DNA from: Baffinella frigidus
Lineage: Eukaryota > Cryptophyceae > Cryptomonadales > Baffinellaceae
Length of the DNA: 34,324 bases
Assembly (NCBI GenBank): GCA_026770585.1
Contig: MU646348.1
Location: forward strand, 1,114,778-1,149,101
Direction: 5' to 3'
The notes below the pieces were generated by a model. The model saw only the letters and a program-made list of their open reading frames with translations. It made no database searches and was not told the origin of the DNA. The translations under genes were made by a program, and so were the position numbers. Numbering within the stretch: position 1 is the first letter of the stretch; every line of letters begins with the position of its first letter. Below, one piece after another: positions 21,801 to 29,266 of this stretch.

Positions 21801-22209
21801 GGCCGGTGAGGATCGCGCGACGGGAGAGCACAAGCGCGCCATGCCACCGCGGGTCAGTCGCGCGCGAGTGGCAGCGCGCGCCGGAGAGCCCCTCGTTCCC
21901 GGAGCCACCGCGAGGTGCTGCTGCGCCCTCAACGACGAGGTCGTGCAGGCGCGTTCCGATGCGGATCCACGCCTCCGCCTCGCTCCCGCTCGTCTGGCGC
22001 TGCAGCATGCCGACCACCGCCACGGCCAGCTGCTCCGGGTCCGGCGCACACGCCAACAGTGCCGCGCGTCCTTCCACAGCCGCGCCATAGCACGGGTCTG
22101 CTGCCCCCGGGAGGTCGGGCCGGGGAACATCGTCCGACGCGCCTAGAACGAGCCCAAGCAGGACCAGCGCCGCGCTAAGGGAGCGGGGCACCCCCGCCGC
22201 TCGCACCAT
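10984..22209 (-). CDS. Secretory protein with DUF1647/glycosyltransferase-like domain
   Basis: Exons: 22209-21454 (ATG, donor GTACGC), 20670-20571, 18547-18402, 17359-17278, 16531-16445, 15683-15521 and 13446 to about 13267. A probable last exon lies at 11141-10984, and exons may be lost in the gap at 11551-12266. Every junction from exon 1 to exon 7 agrees in phase. Residues 8-24 are a hydrophobic signal or anchor (SLSAALVLLGLVLGAS), and 225-252 resemble a TPR helix pair (AKEARERGDCGAAVRLIHAA). The C-terminal domain shows ATFAIVSAASHQYFDRAKNL, VPVILYDVGLLAQQAAEARG, VRALDFARYPPHL, TYAFKPLVVWDALK, ILWLDSGIELRRNV and MGFNRNDEALMRDIV, the order seen in DUF1647-type nucleotide-sugar-transferase-like proteins, so a Golgi/secretory glycosylation role is inferred. 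Exon 3 appears to use a GC donor. Head to head with BuGZ. Confidence 0.7.
11145..11550. repeat. Heptamer arrays alternating with exon-edge copies, next to the gap
   Basis: GGGTTGA, GGGTTTA and then pure GGGTGTA heptamers (11470-11520) alternate with three copies of the exon edge AGGCGCGGACCCGGGTCGAG at about 90-110 bp spacing. The run of N from 11551 starts at the end of the array, so the gap probably reflects collapsed repeats. Confidence 0.8.
11551..12266. other. Assembly gap (716 N)
   Basis: Undetermined bases. Any exon of the minus-strand gene between 13267 and 11141 could lie here. Confidence 1.
12415..12640. repeat. Duplicated GGTTGCTCTTGTTCGACCCTGCC segment, possible exon edge
   Basis: Two copies (12417-12452 and 12541-12577). 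On the minus strand each begins after AG (CCTGCAG or CCGTAG) with VYRPGRVEQEQ, which suggests an acceptor-side exon copy of the same minus-strand gene. No downstream continuation could be confirmed. Confidence 0.4.
12807..12866. repeat. (CT)n microsatellite
   Basis: Nearly pure CT dinucleotides just upstream, on the plus strand, of a diverged exon-7-like segment. Confidence 0.9.
13010..13810 (-). repeat. Copies of the edges of exon 7 (13446-13267)
   Basis: Acceptor-edge copies (plus GCCGCTCCACACCTCGC...AAAGTG) lie upstream of the real exon at 13575-13617 and 13737-13800. A downstream-half copy (GGTTATGATCTCTAGTCCGA) lies at 13015-13075 and a small fragment (CCGGTTGAAGCCCATTACGC) at 13160-13180. 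Confidence 0.7.
14075..14192. mobile_element. Palindromic element with GGGGTATTCC ends, copy 2
   Basis: GGGGGTATTCCAGGGTCGCC at the left and TGACTTTGAAATACCCCTCC at the right, with inner CTTTTTGAATACC. Related to 5668-5806. Confidence 0.65.
14363..14526. mobile_element. MITE family C copy 2
   Basis: Arms CTCATCCGGCCAGGTATTTA and AATACCTGACCGGATGAG, with TTACTACACAAGCG facing GTGTAGTAA in the core. Non-coding. Confidence 0.85.
14546..14694. mobile_element. MITE family A copy 2 (TSD GCAC)
   Basis: Begins TTATCTCCAAAAAGGGATTC and ends TTTTCTGAGATTA, flanked by GCAC at 14542-14545 and 14695-14698. Confidence 0.9.
14745..15275 (-). repeat. Donor-side copies of exon 6 (15683-15521)
   Basis: The exon-end core CGAAAGACGTCGAGCGG is copied at about 14750, 14840, 14872, 15015 and 15188. 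The 15015 and 15188 copies extend through CACGCGTTCGGGAACGGCCA. All lie downstream (minus sense) of the real donor at 15520. Confidence 0.8.
15690..16260 (-). repeat. Tandem units of about 205 bp carrying the acceptor edge of exon 6
   Basis: Three further copies of CCAGGAGGTGACGTTGCGCC plus acceptor lie at 15801-15838, 16011-16046 and 16215-16250. Each is joined to the same palindromic filler (GTAGGAACCCCCCTATGTCC...CGATATTGCCTACCGTAGGG). They lie upstream of the real exon. Confidence 0.85.
16260..16438. repeat. GGGTTTC heptamer array
   Basis: GGGTTTC repeated about 12 times with GGGTTTG, GGGTTCA and GGGTGTA variants, adjoining the donor of exon 5 (16445). Confidence 0.9.
16553..16775. repeat. 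ATAACCC heptamer array between exon 5 and a copy of its acceptor edge
   Basis: Degenerate CCATAAA units, then ATAACCC repeated about 10 times (16649-16720). On the far side lies a copy of the exon-5 edge (GCGTAAGTGCTCTTCTCCCA) at 16746-16770, so the array splits a tandem duplication. Confidence 0.9.
16780..17160. other. Intronic spacer with AAAGTCAACTT inverted repeats and donor-edge copy of exon 4
   Basis: GAATTGACTTTTGGCGACCC (16908) faces CATCAAAAGTCAACTTACC (16979). A donor-edge copy of exon 4 (GGCAACCTGTGCTTTGGAGG) lies at 17113-17152. No exon seen. Confidence 0.6.
17380..17770 (-). repeat. Copies of exon 4 with heptamers inside
   Basis: Upstream of exon 4 (17359-17278) are two copies of its 5' part, at 17418-17465 and 17622-17700. 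Both carry GGGGTTCGGGGTTCGGAGTC in place of exon sequence. The second resumes with TGGAGGTGCGCGCGCTGGAC. Confidence 0.75.
17800..17935. mobile_element. Palindromic element (AAACGGTTTTAGTTCAAACC)
   Basis: Arms GGAAACGGTTTTAGTTCAAA and TTCAAATTAAAACCGTTTCT with the inner pair AATGAAAGTTGCTGCACGAA and GTGTGCAGTAAATTTCATT. Non-coding. Confidence 0.8.
18077..18226. mobile_element. MITE family A copy 3 (TSD AATC)
   Basis: A 150-bp near-perfect palindrome TTATCTCAGAAAACGAGTTC...GAACTCGTTTTCTGAGATAA, flanked by AATC at 18073-18076 and 18227-18230. Confidence 0.95.
18600..19480 (-). repeat. Six acceptor-edge copies of exon 3 in tandem
   Basis: Copies of GCGACGCTGCGGACACGATT plus GCGCATTCTCCAACGCCTGG (exon 3 start and acceptor in plus orientation) lie near 18647-18690, 18799-18845, 18942-18988, 19085-19125, 19302-19345 and 19432-19480. 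Each unit also holds GATTCGAGGTGGATCTACGGCG filler. Only 18547-18402 continues into the domain. Confidence 0.85.
19485..19675. repeat. GGGTTTG heptamer array
   Basis: GGGGTTTGGGGTTTGGAGTT-type units, next to the exon-3 copy cluster. Confidence 0.9.
19735..20600 (-). repeat. Donor-side copies of exon 2 (20670-20571)
   Basis: Copies of the exon end (CCGGAGCTCCTCCGCGACCC and the donor GGAGGTACGCGCCGAC) lie at about 20425-20490, 20034-20070, 19910-19945 and 19818-19870. They are interspersed with GGGTAACGTGATCAGGTCTAGG units (20095, 20278, 20315, 20530). Confidence 0.75.
20156..20262. mobile_element. Palindromic element (AATCAAAAGTCAACTC)
   Basis: Arms AATCAAAAGTCAACTC and GAGTTGACTTTTGTGATTG. 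Short, non-coding; it lies within the exon-2 copy cluster. Confidence 0.65.
20947..21073. mobile_element. Palindromic element (CCACGCCAGAGGGCTCGA)
   Basis: Perfect ends CCACGCCAGAGGGCTCGA / TCGAGCCCTCTGGCGTGG with the inner AGGGGGAATCCCCT hairpin. It lies in intron 1 of the DUF1647-like gene; no exon was seen between 20671 and 21277. Confidence 0.8.
21278..21417. mobile_element. MITE family B copy 2 (TSD GTCC)
   Basis: Ends TTATCCGGGGAAACCTATTT and the complement, flanked by GTCC at 21274-21277 and 21418-21421. It starts 36 bases past the exon 1 donor of the minus-strand gene. Confidence 0.95.
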
Positions 22210-22522
22210 GTACGCGAGGCTCGTTCACGTGGGGCGCCGCAAGTGCGAGGGAACGCTGAGCATCGTGGCGCGCCACGCACTCCAGCACACGGTCCAGCTG
22301 CCTTCCGCCAAAGGGGCCGCCACTCCAGGAAAATGGATTCCAGAGCTGCGAACCAGGTTGACTTTTGCGGGGTCCACTTTCCAGGTATTAATTTTGGGTG
22401 ATATTTCGCCCCCCCCCAAAAAAGTCACAGGTAAATTTCATGGGGGGGGCCAAAATTTTGGAAGGCCTCTGCAGCGTGTGCTGAAGGGAAGTGAGGCGCC
22501 GCGGCTCCTCGCTCTTGACAAA
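22210..22522. promoter_or_regulatory. Divergent promoter interval of the DUF1647-like gene and BuGZ, with hairpin element
   Basis: 313 bp between the two start codons. 22386-22470 holds an inverted repeat (GGTGATATTTCGCCCCCCCC facing GGTAAATTTCATGGGGGGGG) of the same family as 4949-5005 and 31549-31612. No TATA box or other core element was recognised. Confidence 0.5.
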
Positions 22523-25500
22523 ATGGGGAAGGGTTGTGGCAAGAAGAACAACAAAAGAGCCACTGGCAACTACTGGTAAGGCGCAGCTTCCTCTCGTGCT
22601 TGCTAAACCCTCCGACGTGCGACCCATGCCCGGGCCTGGGTGTTTGGCGCGAAACAGGACGCGAAGGTGCGGTGCTGATCTTTGTGCGGGGACTGGGTGT
22701 GCAGCTTTTACTGTGGACCGGAGAGGGAGTACGGTGACGAGGTCACGCTCATCCAGCACCAGGTCTGCTCTCCCGTCTTCCCTGGCGAGCACTGACCTGG
22801 AGGGAGGATCACGATATGCTGGGGGCGGGATCCTTTTGTCGGGTGTGCTGCCGGCGCGGGATTTGCTCACCGCTCTTGTGGTGGGTGTGCAGCGCAACAA
22901 GCACTTCCAGTGCACAACATGCCACAAGAAGTTAACGACAGCGACGGCGCTCAAGACGCACATGCTCTACGTCCACAAGGAGGAGATCACCGCGGTGCCC
23001 AACGCCAAGCCAGGCCGCGATGACTTCAACTTCGACATCATCGGCATGGACAACGTACCTCCCCACCCCGCCCCTCCCCGATACCCCCGCACCAGCGATA
23101 CGACTGTGCACCTTGGCACGCGACACAGCGAGCGCGGCGTCCATCCAGGGGGTCGAGTCCCAACTACACAGCACCGGACCATCTAGTGCTCAGTAGTTGT
23201 CCGGTTCTGACGCGGGGCGCCCAAACAGCTCGAGGAGGCAGAAGCGGCCCGGGCAACGCGGGAGGACCCCTCCAAGAAGCCCAAGACCGGCCCGGTCATG
23301 GCAGCGCCGCCGCCCCCGGGCGCCTTCCCCCCCGCCCCCTTCGCGCCCGCCCTCCCGCCGGGCGCCTACCCCCCCGCAGCGTACGGCGCGGCACCTGCCT
23401 GGCCGGGGCAACCGCCTCCTGTCGGATACCCCCAAGCCTACGGCGCCCCACCAGCAGGCTACGGGGCGCCGCCCCCGGGCTACGGCGGTTACGGCTACCA
23501 GCCACCACCCCCCGCACATCCCTCCTACGCCTACCAGCAGGGGGCGCCCACCGGCCAACCCCCCTCGGGGCAGCCTCAATACCAGCAGCCCCCGCCGCCC
23601 GCGCAGTACGGCAACCCGCCGCCGCCTGCGCCGTACCAGCCTCCGGCGCCTGCCGCGTACGAATACCCGCCCCCGGCTGCTGGCGGCTACCAGCCGCCCC
23701 CGCCCCCGCCCAGCGCCGCCCCCCCGGGGGGGCAGCCGCCGCCGCCTGGGGGCTCGCCGGCAGGCTACCGCCCACCCCCGCCGAGCATGCCGCCTCCGGG
23801 GTATCAGGGCGGGGGACAGCCGCCGCTTCCGGGGGGAGGCGGGCCGCCGCTACCTCCTGGGGCGCCCGGGGGGGGGGGGGGGGGCGGGCCGCAGACGCCG
23901 GTTTCTGCGCCTGTGCCTCCGAAGGCAGCTGCTGGCCAGCAGGTGTGCTCTCCCCGCCCCAAGCGATATGTGTGGCCCTTGGCGCGTGGAGAGATGGGTT
24001 CGTCAGTGTTGTCTTTCTTCGTTGTTACTCCCAGCCTGGCAGTTGGGTTGCTGAGATTTGTCTCTCCCTCTCTCTCCCTCTCCCTCCCTCCCTCCCTCTC
24101 TNNNNNNNNNNGTTGACAAATAGATAAGTCAACTTAGAATATTTTGAAAGGGTGCTTTGGTGCTATTTACACTCATATCGAAGGCCACAGCCCACCTCAC
24201 TCTTGAGGAGTTGGAAGTCATCTACGAATGAGCTCCTCGACCCGACCCGTCCGGATCCGACCGAGCCCCCTTTTCTCGCACAGTTTAGGGTTTGGGGTTT
24301 GGGGTTTGGAGTTTGGGGTTAGGGGTTAGGGGTTTAGGGTTTAGGGTTTGGGGTTCAGGGTTCAGGGTTTAGGGTTTAGGGTTTAGGGTTTAGGGTTTCG
24401 GGTTTCGGGTTTCGGGTTTCGGGTTTCGGGAGAAGTGCTTCATCAAGAAATGAAGTTGGCTCGGGGTAGGTGCGAGCTGGGGATGTTCCGCGTATGCCGC
24501 CCAGTGCCCTGCCCGGTTTGTCACGTGGGTTTGGCGCCTGTGTTTTACGGTGGCCGCAGGTAGGGTTTAGGGTTTAGGTTAAGGGTGTAGGGTGTAGGAT
24601 TTATGTTGAGGGTTTAGGGTCCAGGGTTTAGGATTGCAGGTTTATTGTTTCGGGTTTAAAGTTTAGGTTTTTAGGGTTTAGGGTTTAGGATTTGGTTTAG
24701 GCTTTAGGCTTTAGGCTTTGGGGTTCGGGGTTTGGGGTTTGGGCTTTAGGCTTTGGGGTTTGGGGTTTGGGGTTTGGGGTTTGGGGTTTGGGGTTTGGGG
24801 TTCGGGGTTTGGGGTTTAGGGTTTAGGTTTTAGGGGGTTTAGGGGTGAGGAGCCTGTTGGGGCAGTCTTGAGGGGGGATTGTTGGAGTTTCATCTCCACA
24901 AAAGTATTAATTAATTGCTTTTGGCGCAACGAAATTTACTACACAAATGCTCTACTATTACTTTTATGAGCAAATCGTGCAGTAATTTTCGTTGCCCAAA
25001 CGCAATTAATTGATACGTCTATGGAGATTAAGACGGTGCATTTGGCTGATGCCGTGTCGGGCGCTGTACAGGGGTACCTCGCTCATAAGAAAGCGCGCCC
25101 CCTCGAAGGACCACCGTAGGACCGTAGGTACAGGTCTACTGTAGGGTAGGGCCTACCGGGACTTTCCACGGAAGGGTCGGGTGACCGGCTATGGCGGGAT
25201 ATGAATCAAGCCTTAAGGTCCTAAAGGTCTAAAAGAGCCATTGAGTCGTAACAAAACACCTGGGTAGATGTACCTAGTGTTCGACGACAAGGAGTATTGG
25301 ATGGAGGAGACAGAGCAGTGCCCCGGTGATGTCGGCCTTGGTGGCTTGTCCTTTTTTGTGTCAGCTCACACAGCGGACTTCGAAGGGATTTCGAACAACC
25401 CTTAAGCGATAAGACCTACGACCCTACGGTAGGCAATCCGTAGGGACATGGGGGGGGGTCCCACGGATAAGGTAACGGAAAGGTGGCCCGATTTGGGCCG

Positions 25501-26867
25501 AAAATCCCGGCGTAGCGCGCTGTGTGGATTGGTGACTTGTGCTTTTGTTCGCTTTATAGGTATACCTGGTGTTCGACGACGAGGAGTTTTCGATGGAGGA
25601 GAAGCGCGCGCTCACGCCCAAATACAGGTTTCTCACTCCCAACCCTGAAACCTGAACCCCAAACCCTAAACCCTAAACCCTAAACCTAAGCTCTGAACCC
25701 TGAACCCTGAACCCTAAATCCTGAACCCGAAACCCGAAACCCGAAACCCGGAACCCGAAACCCTGAACCCTGAACCCTGAACCTTGAACCCTAAACCCTA
25801 AACCCTAAACCTTAAACCCTAAACCCTACACCTTGGACCTGAAATCCTAACCCCCAAACCCTGAACCCTAAACCCTAAACTCAAAACCCTAAAACCCTGC
25901 CTGCCCCGCGCGCGTGCCACATCTTACGCCCAGCCACCACCCCGCGGGGCTTCGTGTGGTCTACCCGCATGGCCCCATGGGGCTTCTTGTGGTCTATGCT
26001 AGATGTGGGTATCTAGGTTGTGGGTATCTAGGCTCCAAGGGCACCTAGGGACGCTTGGTGCCTTTAGAGCCTAGATACCCACACCAGAGCCTTGAGCTGT
26101 CTTTGCACCCCGCGCCGGCCCAGCGTGTCCAGCACGCACACTCCTCTTATCTCAGAAAAGGGATTTTTAAATTCGTTTTCTTAAGTCAACCCCCCTTCAA
26201 ATTTGTCAACTTATGCGCAGAGAAAAGAATAAGTTGACGAATTTGTACAGGAATTGACTTAAGAAAACGAATTTAAACATCCCGTTTCTGAGATAACCTC
26301 GTACCACTCCTCGTCTGCGATGCCATGATGCACGCACCTTGCCCTGAGATTGGCCGTGTTCCTACACGGCCGCGCGTAGAAGTAGAGCTCATGGGCGGTG
26401 TCGTCCAACGTGTAGACACTTTTCTAGCCACCAGGTGAGGTGGGGCCCTCGCTCCGACGCGGGTCCGGGTGGTCCTGCATGTAGACCCCGTTCTCACGGG
26501 AAGGCGTGCTCATAGGACCCTACAGTAAGACCATGCCTAGGGCCCTATGGTAGTCCTGGGGGCGGGGGGCGCTTTCTTATGAGCGAAGTACCCCTGGAGA
26601 CCCTGTTCTCACGGGAACGCGTGTGGCAGGTTTGACGACTCCCGGCCTCAACCCTCAACCCTCAACCTTCAACCCTTAACCTGAACCCCCAACACTCAAC
26701 ACTCAACACTCAACACTCAACACTCAACACTCAACACTCAACACTCAACACTCATCCCTAAGCCCTAAGCCCCAACCCTCAACCCCAACCCTCAACGCAG
26801 GTTTGATGACTCCCGGCGGCAGCACGTGCAGAACCTCGAGAGCGCAGTGGGGAACATCTTCGGCTGA
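22523..26867 (+). CDS. BuGZ/ZNF207 homologue (Bub3-binding zinc-finger protein)
   Basis: Exons 22523-22575, 22705-22762, 22893-23054, 23229-23942, 25560-25627 and 26801-26867 join in phase to 373 residues ending FG-stop. All introns are GT-AG. Residues 18-41 form zinc finger 1 (C18, C21, H36, H41; CFYCGPEREYGDEVTLIQHQ) and 44-65 finger 2 (C44, C47, H60, H65). They are followed by the family signature VHKEEITAVPNAKPGRDDF. Residues about 110-325 are Pro/Gly/Tyr-rich low complexity, the region that drives condensation of BuGZ in animals. The GLEBS motif VFDDEEFSMEEKRALTPKYR (333-352) is the Bub3-binding segment. In animals BuGZ loads Bub3 at kinetochores and acts on spindle and splicing proteins in the nucleus. 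The C-terminal tail FDDSRRQHVQNLESAVGNIF is predicted helical. The start ATG has AAAATGG context. Introns 4 and 5 are large and repeat-filled, with partial copies of exons 5 and 6. Confidence 0.9.
23944..24284. other. BuGZ intron 4, first part, with CT tract and 10-N gap
   Basis: A CT-rich tract lies at 24057-24101, then N at 24102-24111. The right end of a MITE-like AGTTGACAAATAGATAAGTC sequence follows. No exon seen. Confidence 0.7.
24285..24845. repeat. Telomere-like heptamer arrays in BuGZ intron 4
   Basis: 24285-24431 passes from GGGTTTG through GGGTTTA to GGGTTTC. 24560-24845 holds GGGTTTA, then long runs of GGGGTTT. Between them is about 130 bp of unique sequence. Confidence 0.9.
24892..25026. 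mobile_element. MITE family D copy 2
   Basis: Ends TCTCCACAAAAGTATTAATT and a TGATACGTCTATGGAGA-type end, with the same ACTACACAAATGCTCTACTA core as 33431-33571. Confidence 0.85.
25071..25120. mobile_element. Left end of a family E element
   Basis: TACAGGGGTACCTCGCTCAT with the first CCTACCGTAGG hairpin, but no matching right end nearby; a truncated copy. Confidence 0.7.
25267..25317 (+). pseudogene. Decayed copy of the BuGZ GLEBS exon
   Basis: After TAG it reads MYLVFDDKEYWMEETEQ, against VYLVFDDEEFSMEEKRA in the intact exon at 25560. The copy has lost the conserved E and S positions and the exon end. The upstream flank (TTGGTGGCTTGTCCTTTTTT against TTGGTGACTTGTGCTTTTGT) is also duplicated. 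Confidence 0.8.
25645..25905. repeat. C-rich telomere-like heptamers in BuGZ intron 5
   Basis: AACCCTA, AACCCGA and AACCCTG units in the orientation opposite to those in intron 4. Confidence 0.9.
26085..26419 (-). CDS. Antisense coding-like exons inside BuGZ intron 5, interrupted by MITE A4
   Basis: On the minus strand about 26417-26338 reads VYTLDDTAHELYFYARPCRN followed by TANLRA and a donor AG|GTGCGTGC. 26145-26085 reads GVCVLDTLGRRGVQRQLKAL with a donor CTG|GTGTGG. The phases agree if the acceptor AG is the one formed where the MITE (last base A) meets its target duplication (first base G). I do not recognise the protein. It may be a gene fragment or part of a nested gene. Alternatively the first frame reads on past the donor through CVHHGIADEEWYE up to the MITE. 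Confidence 0.35.
26147..26296. mobile_element. MITE family A copy 4 (TSD CCTC)
   Basis: A 150-bp palindrome TTATCTCAGAAAAGGGATTT...CGTTTCTGAGATAA, flanked by CCTC at 26143-26146 and 26297-26300. It lies within minus-strand coding-like sequence. Confidence 0.95.
26511..26597. mobile_element. Family E element flanked by a 25-bp direct duplication
   Basis: A right end CTTATGAGCGAAGTACCCCT is present and the left end is degenerate. The flanks GACCCCGTTCTCACGGGAAG (26484) and GACCCTGTTCTCACGGGAAC (26599) are direct repeats. Confidence 0.6.
26630..26798. repeat. Copy of the last BuGZ exon edge plus CAACACT heptamers
   Basis: GGCAGGTTTGACGACTCCCGG at 26625-26645 copies the acceptor and start of exon 6 (26795-26817). 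It is followed by CCTCAAC, then pure CAACACT heptamers (26690-26754), up to the real acceptor. Confidence 0.9.
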
Positions 26868-26925
26868 AAACCACTTCCGAGAAACCCGGGGAACATCTTC
26901 GGCTGAAGACCACCTCCGAGACATC
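26850..26925 (+). repeat. Tandem duplication at the BuGZ stop codon
   Basis: GGGGAACATCTTCGGCTGAA and AACCACTTCCGAGA are repeated at 26888 (GGGGAACATCTTCGGCTGAA, GACCACCTCCGAGA) about 39 bp downstream. The extra copy lies in the 3' untranslated region. Confidence 0.85.
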
Positions 26926-26988
26926 CTTCGACGCAGGCGCGCGGCCAGTCCGGGGGGCGATGGGGCCCTACCAACACCCTAGGGCCTA

Positions 26989-27118
26989 CAGGGATACCTC
27001 GCTCATAAGAAACCACACCCGCCCCTAGGACCACCGTAGGGCCCTAGGCATAGCCCTACTGTAGGGGCCTACTGTAGGGTCCTATGGGGGTGGCAGTTTC
27101 TTATGAGAGAGGTACCCT
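26989..27118. mobile_element. MITE family E copy
   Basis: TACAGGGATACCTCGCTCAT at the left and ATGAGAGAGGTACCCTA at the right. AGGGCC borders both sides. Confidence 0.75.
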
Positions 27119-27149
27119 AGGGCCGCTCAGCCTGCGGCGCGCTGATACA

Positions 27150-27570
27150 GGTTATGAGCGAGGGCCGCCTCGAGGATAGCGTGGTGTGGGCCCGCCTCGG
27201 GTGTGCGGACGGAGTCCCGAGGCGGGCCCTTCCCAGGACTCCGTCCCCACATCGGGGATGGCGTGCGACGGGCCCGCCTTGCCTCGCGGAAGCCTGGTCT
27301 TGTGGAAGAACGCAACGTTCGTTCGAATCACAGGTTATGAGCCAGCGCTGCGCTGGCTCATAACCTGTGGTTTGAGCGCTTGGTCGCGGATGGAGCTGAG
27401 GGAGGCGGGCGGTTGAGCCGCAGATGGCGGGTCCGCGGAGTGGTGGTGAGGGGGTGTGAGGGTGTGAGGACGCTGGCCTAGGGACGGGCCCGCCTCGGGG
27501 CGAGAGGCCCGGCGTTAAGAGGGGATTTAGCTAGATGTATTAGGGGCGCGTCCTCACGAGGTGCGCAGAG
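27150..27570. repeat. GGGCCCGCCTCGGG palindromes and AGGTTATGAGC repeats
   Basis: GTGGGCCCGCCTCGG faces CCCGAGGCGGGCCC at 27185-27232. CACAGGTTATGAGCCAGCGC faces GCGCTGGCTCATAACCTGTG at 27329-27369. A further GTGTGAGGACGCTGG...GCGTCCTCAC element lies at 27465-27558. No convincing gene was found between 26925 and 28520. Confidence 0.65.
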
Positions 27571-27616
27571 CGAGGTTGTCAATGAAAAGCGTGGTTGGTG
27601 GCACCCACACGTGCGT

Positions 27617-27757
27617 GTGCTAGCTCTGTATCAGTTTGTTGGGGCTCACCGATGTGGTGAGCCCGGGCTCTTTCCCGCTCCGAAGTTTACGGCTTTGTAC
27701 CGCACAGCCATGTCAACTTGAGATAAGTTGCTGAACCCGAGTGAGGCAGAGCTAGCT
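27617..27757. mobile_element. Family F-type inverted repeat
   Basis: Begins CTAGCTCTGTATCAGTTTGT and ends GAGTGAGGCAGAGCTAG, with GAGCCCGGGCTC and AAGTTTACGGCTTTGTACCG inside; resembles 15117-15190 and 1515-1628. Confidence 0.65.
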
Positions 27758-27760
27758 AGG

Positions 27761-28510
27761 TACAGGGGTACCTCGCTCTTAAGAAAACGCCCCCCCTAGG
27801 ACCCTACAGTAGGCCTATGCCTAGAGCCCTATGTGGGTCCTAGGGGGGTGGCGGTTTCTTAATACCGGAGGGTTGACTAAACCTCGCGTTAAGCGGCTGT
27901 CTAGTGCCCTGTGGTGGTCCCAGGGGGGGGGCGTAAGGCCCGCCACGCCTACTCCGCCACGCCTACTTAGCAGGCACAAGTGCCTTTAAACGCCCTACCC
28001 CTTAATTAGACCCCTAAGGAGTCTCAGAGCAAACCTAAGACATGCACCAGTAACCTGTACAATAGTGTCTTGACACTGCAATCGGCCCAAAGATGATTCT
28101 CACCCAGGAAGCACGCCAAAAGTCAGCGCATTTCCCCCGGAAATCCGGGAGAGGACGGCATCGGTGGCTGCTAAGTCCTTTAGGTTCTTCGAGCTCCCAA
28201 CATAGGAGGACACTGGAAATTCTGAGTGGTGAGGGGGGGCCGACGGTAGGCATATTCCCACGGACTAGGACCCTCCTAGGGACGGTGCCTATCCTTGTTC
28301 ACGAGTGTCAACTGTACGGTGTACCTGGATGAAAAGAAAGCGCCCTCCTCCTAGGACCACCAGAGGGCCCTAGGCCTTCTGTAGGGTCATACAGGGGTAC
28401 TTCGCTCATAAGAAAGCGCCCCCCCCCTAGGACCACTGTAGGGCCCTAGGTATAGCCCTACCGTAGGGTCCTAGGGGGGGTGCTTTCTTATGAGCGAGGC
28501 ACCCGTGTAT
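27761..28510. mobile_element. Cluster of family E elements
   Basis: A right-truncated copy at 27761-27862, a degenerate copy at 28318-28390 and a full copy at 28390-28509 (TACAGGGGTACTTCGCTCAT ... GAGCGAGGCACCCGTGTA). Between them 27890-28310 holds CCTAGGA/TAGGGAC fragments and no recognised gene. Confidence 0.75.
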
Positions 28511-28650
28511 AGGGGGAGGCGTGTCGTGTACCTCTGAACCCGAATCTGCCAAAGAGCTCCCGAGCTTTTCGGCTTTACATAACTCGAGTTTTGTACAGAG
28601 GGTTTTGCATAACGCGAATTTTGCAACGCCGCTCAGGTTATGGCGCGTGC

Positions 28651-28653
<3 letters not shown>

Positions 28654-28703
<50 letters not shown>

Positions 28704-28903
28704 CGCGCGCGAGAGAGAGAGCGCGCGAGAGAAAGAGAGAAAGAAAGCGAAAGAGAATGAGTGTGAGAGATAAAAAAATATAAATTCCTTGGACCGCGTT
28801 GCATCTCTGCTAGCCAACCAGATGGCTTACGAAGATTCTTACCTAGACAGCATTTGAATTCTATGATCCTACACTTTGTGTACGAACGGAGACAGGGGCC
28901 AAT

Positions 28904-28950
<47 letters not shown>

Positions 28951-29003
28951 CATGCACACACACACACACACACATACACACACACACACACACATACACA
29001 CAC

Positions 29004-29050
<47 letters not shown>

Positions 29051-29060
29051 ACCACCACCA
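28654..29060. repeat. (GA)n tract followed by a long (CA)n tract
   Basis: 28654-28760 is GA-rich with GCGCGC insertions. 28903-29049 is about 147 bp of CA dinucleotides with CATA and CATG interruptions, ending in CCACCACCACCACCA. Long translated frames here are low-complexity artefacts. Confidence 0.95.
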
Positions 29061-29136
29061 CCAGAGTTTGCCTCCCAGTCCTTTACAGTGCCTGCGGGCA
29101 CGTCTCGTCCCCACCTCTCCTCCCGGCTCGTTGCGG

Positions 29137-29266
29137 TACAGGGGTATGTACATACCTCGCTCATAACAAACCGCCCCCCCCTAGGACCCTACAGTAGGCT
29201 TATGCCTAGGGCCCTATGGGGGTCCTATGGGGGGGGGCGCTTTCCTATGAGCGAGAAACCCCTGTA
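29137..29266. mobile_element. MITE family E copy
   Basis: TACAGGGGTATGTACATACC at the left (with a TATGTACA insertion) and TATGAGCGAGAAACCCCTGTA-type end at the right. Confidence 0.85.

Noticed and set aside
21461-22146. Plus-strand open frames of about 210 residues
   Set aside because: They are antisense to exon 1 of the DUF1647-like gene, which has a signal-like N-terminus and a phase-matched donor.
23190-23775. Minus and alternative-frame open frames over BuGZ exon 4
   Set aside because: They result from GC-rich codon bias opposite the Pro/Gly-rich exon; the BuGZ frame is fixed by its flanking junctions.
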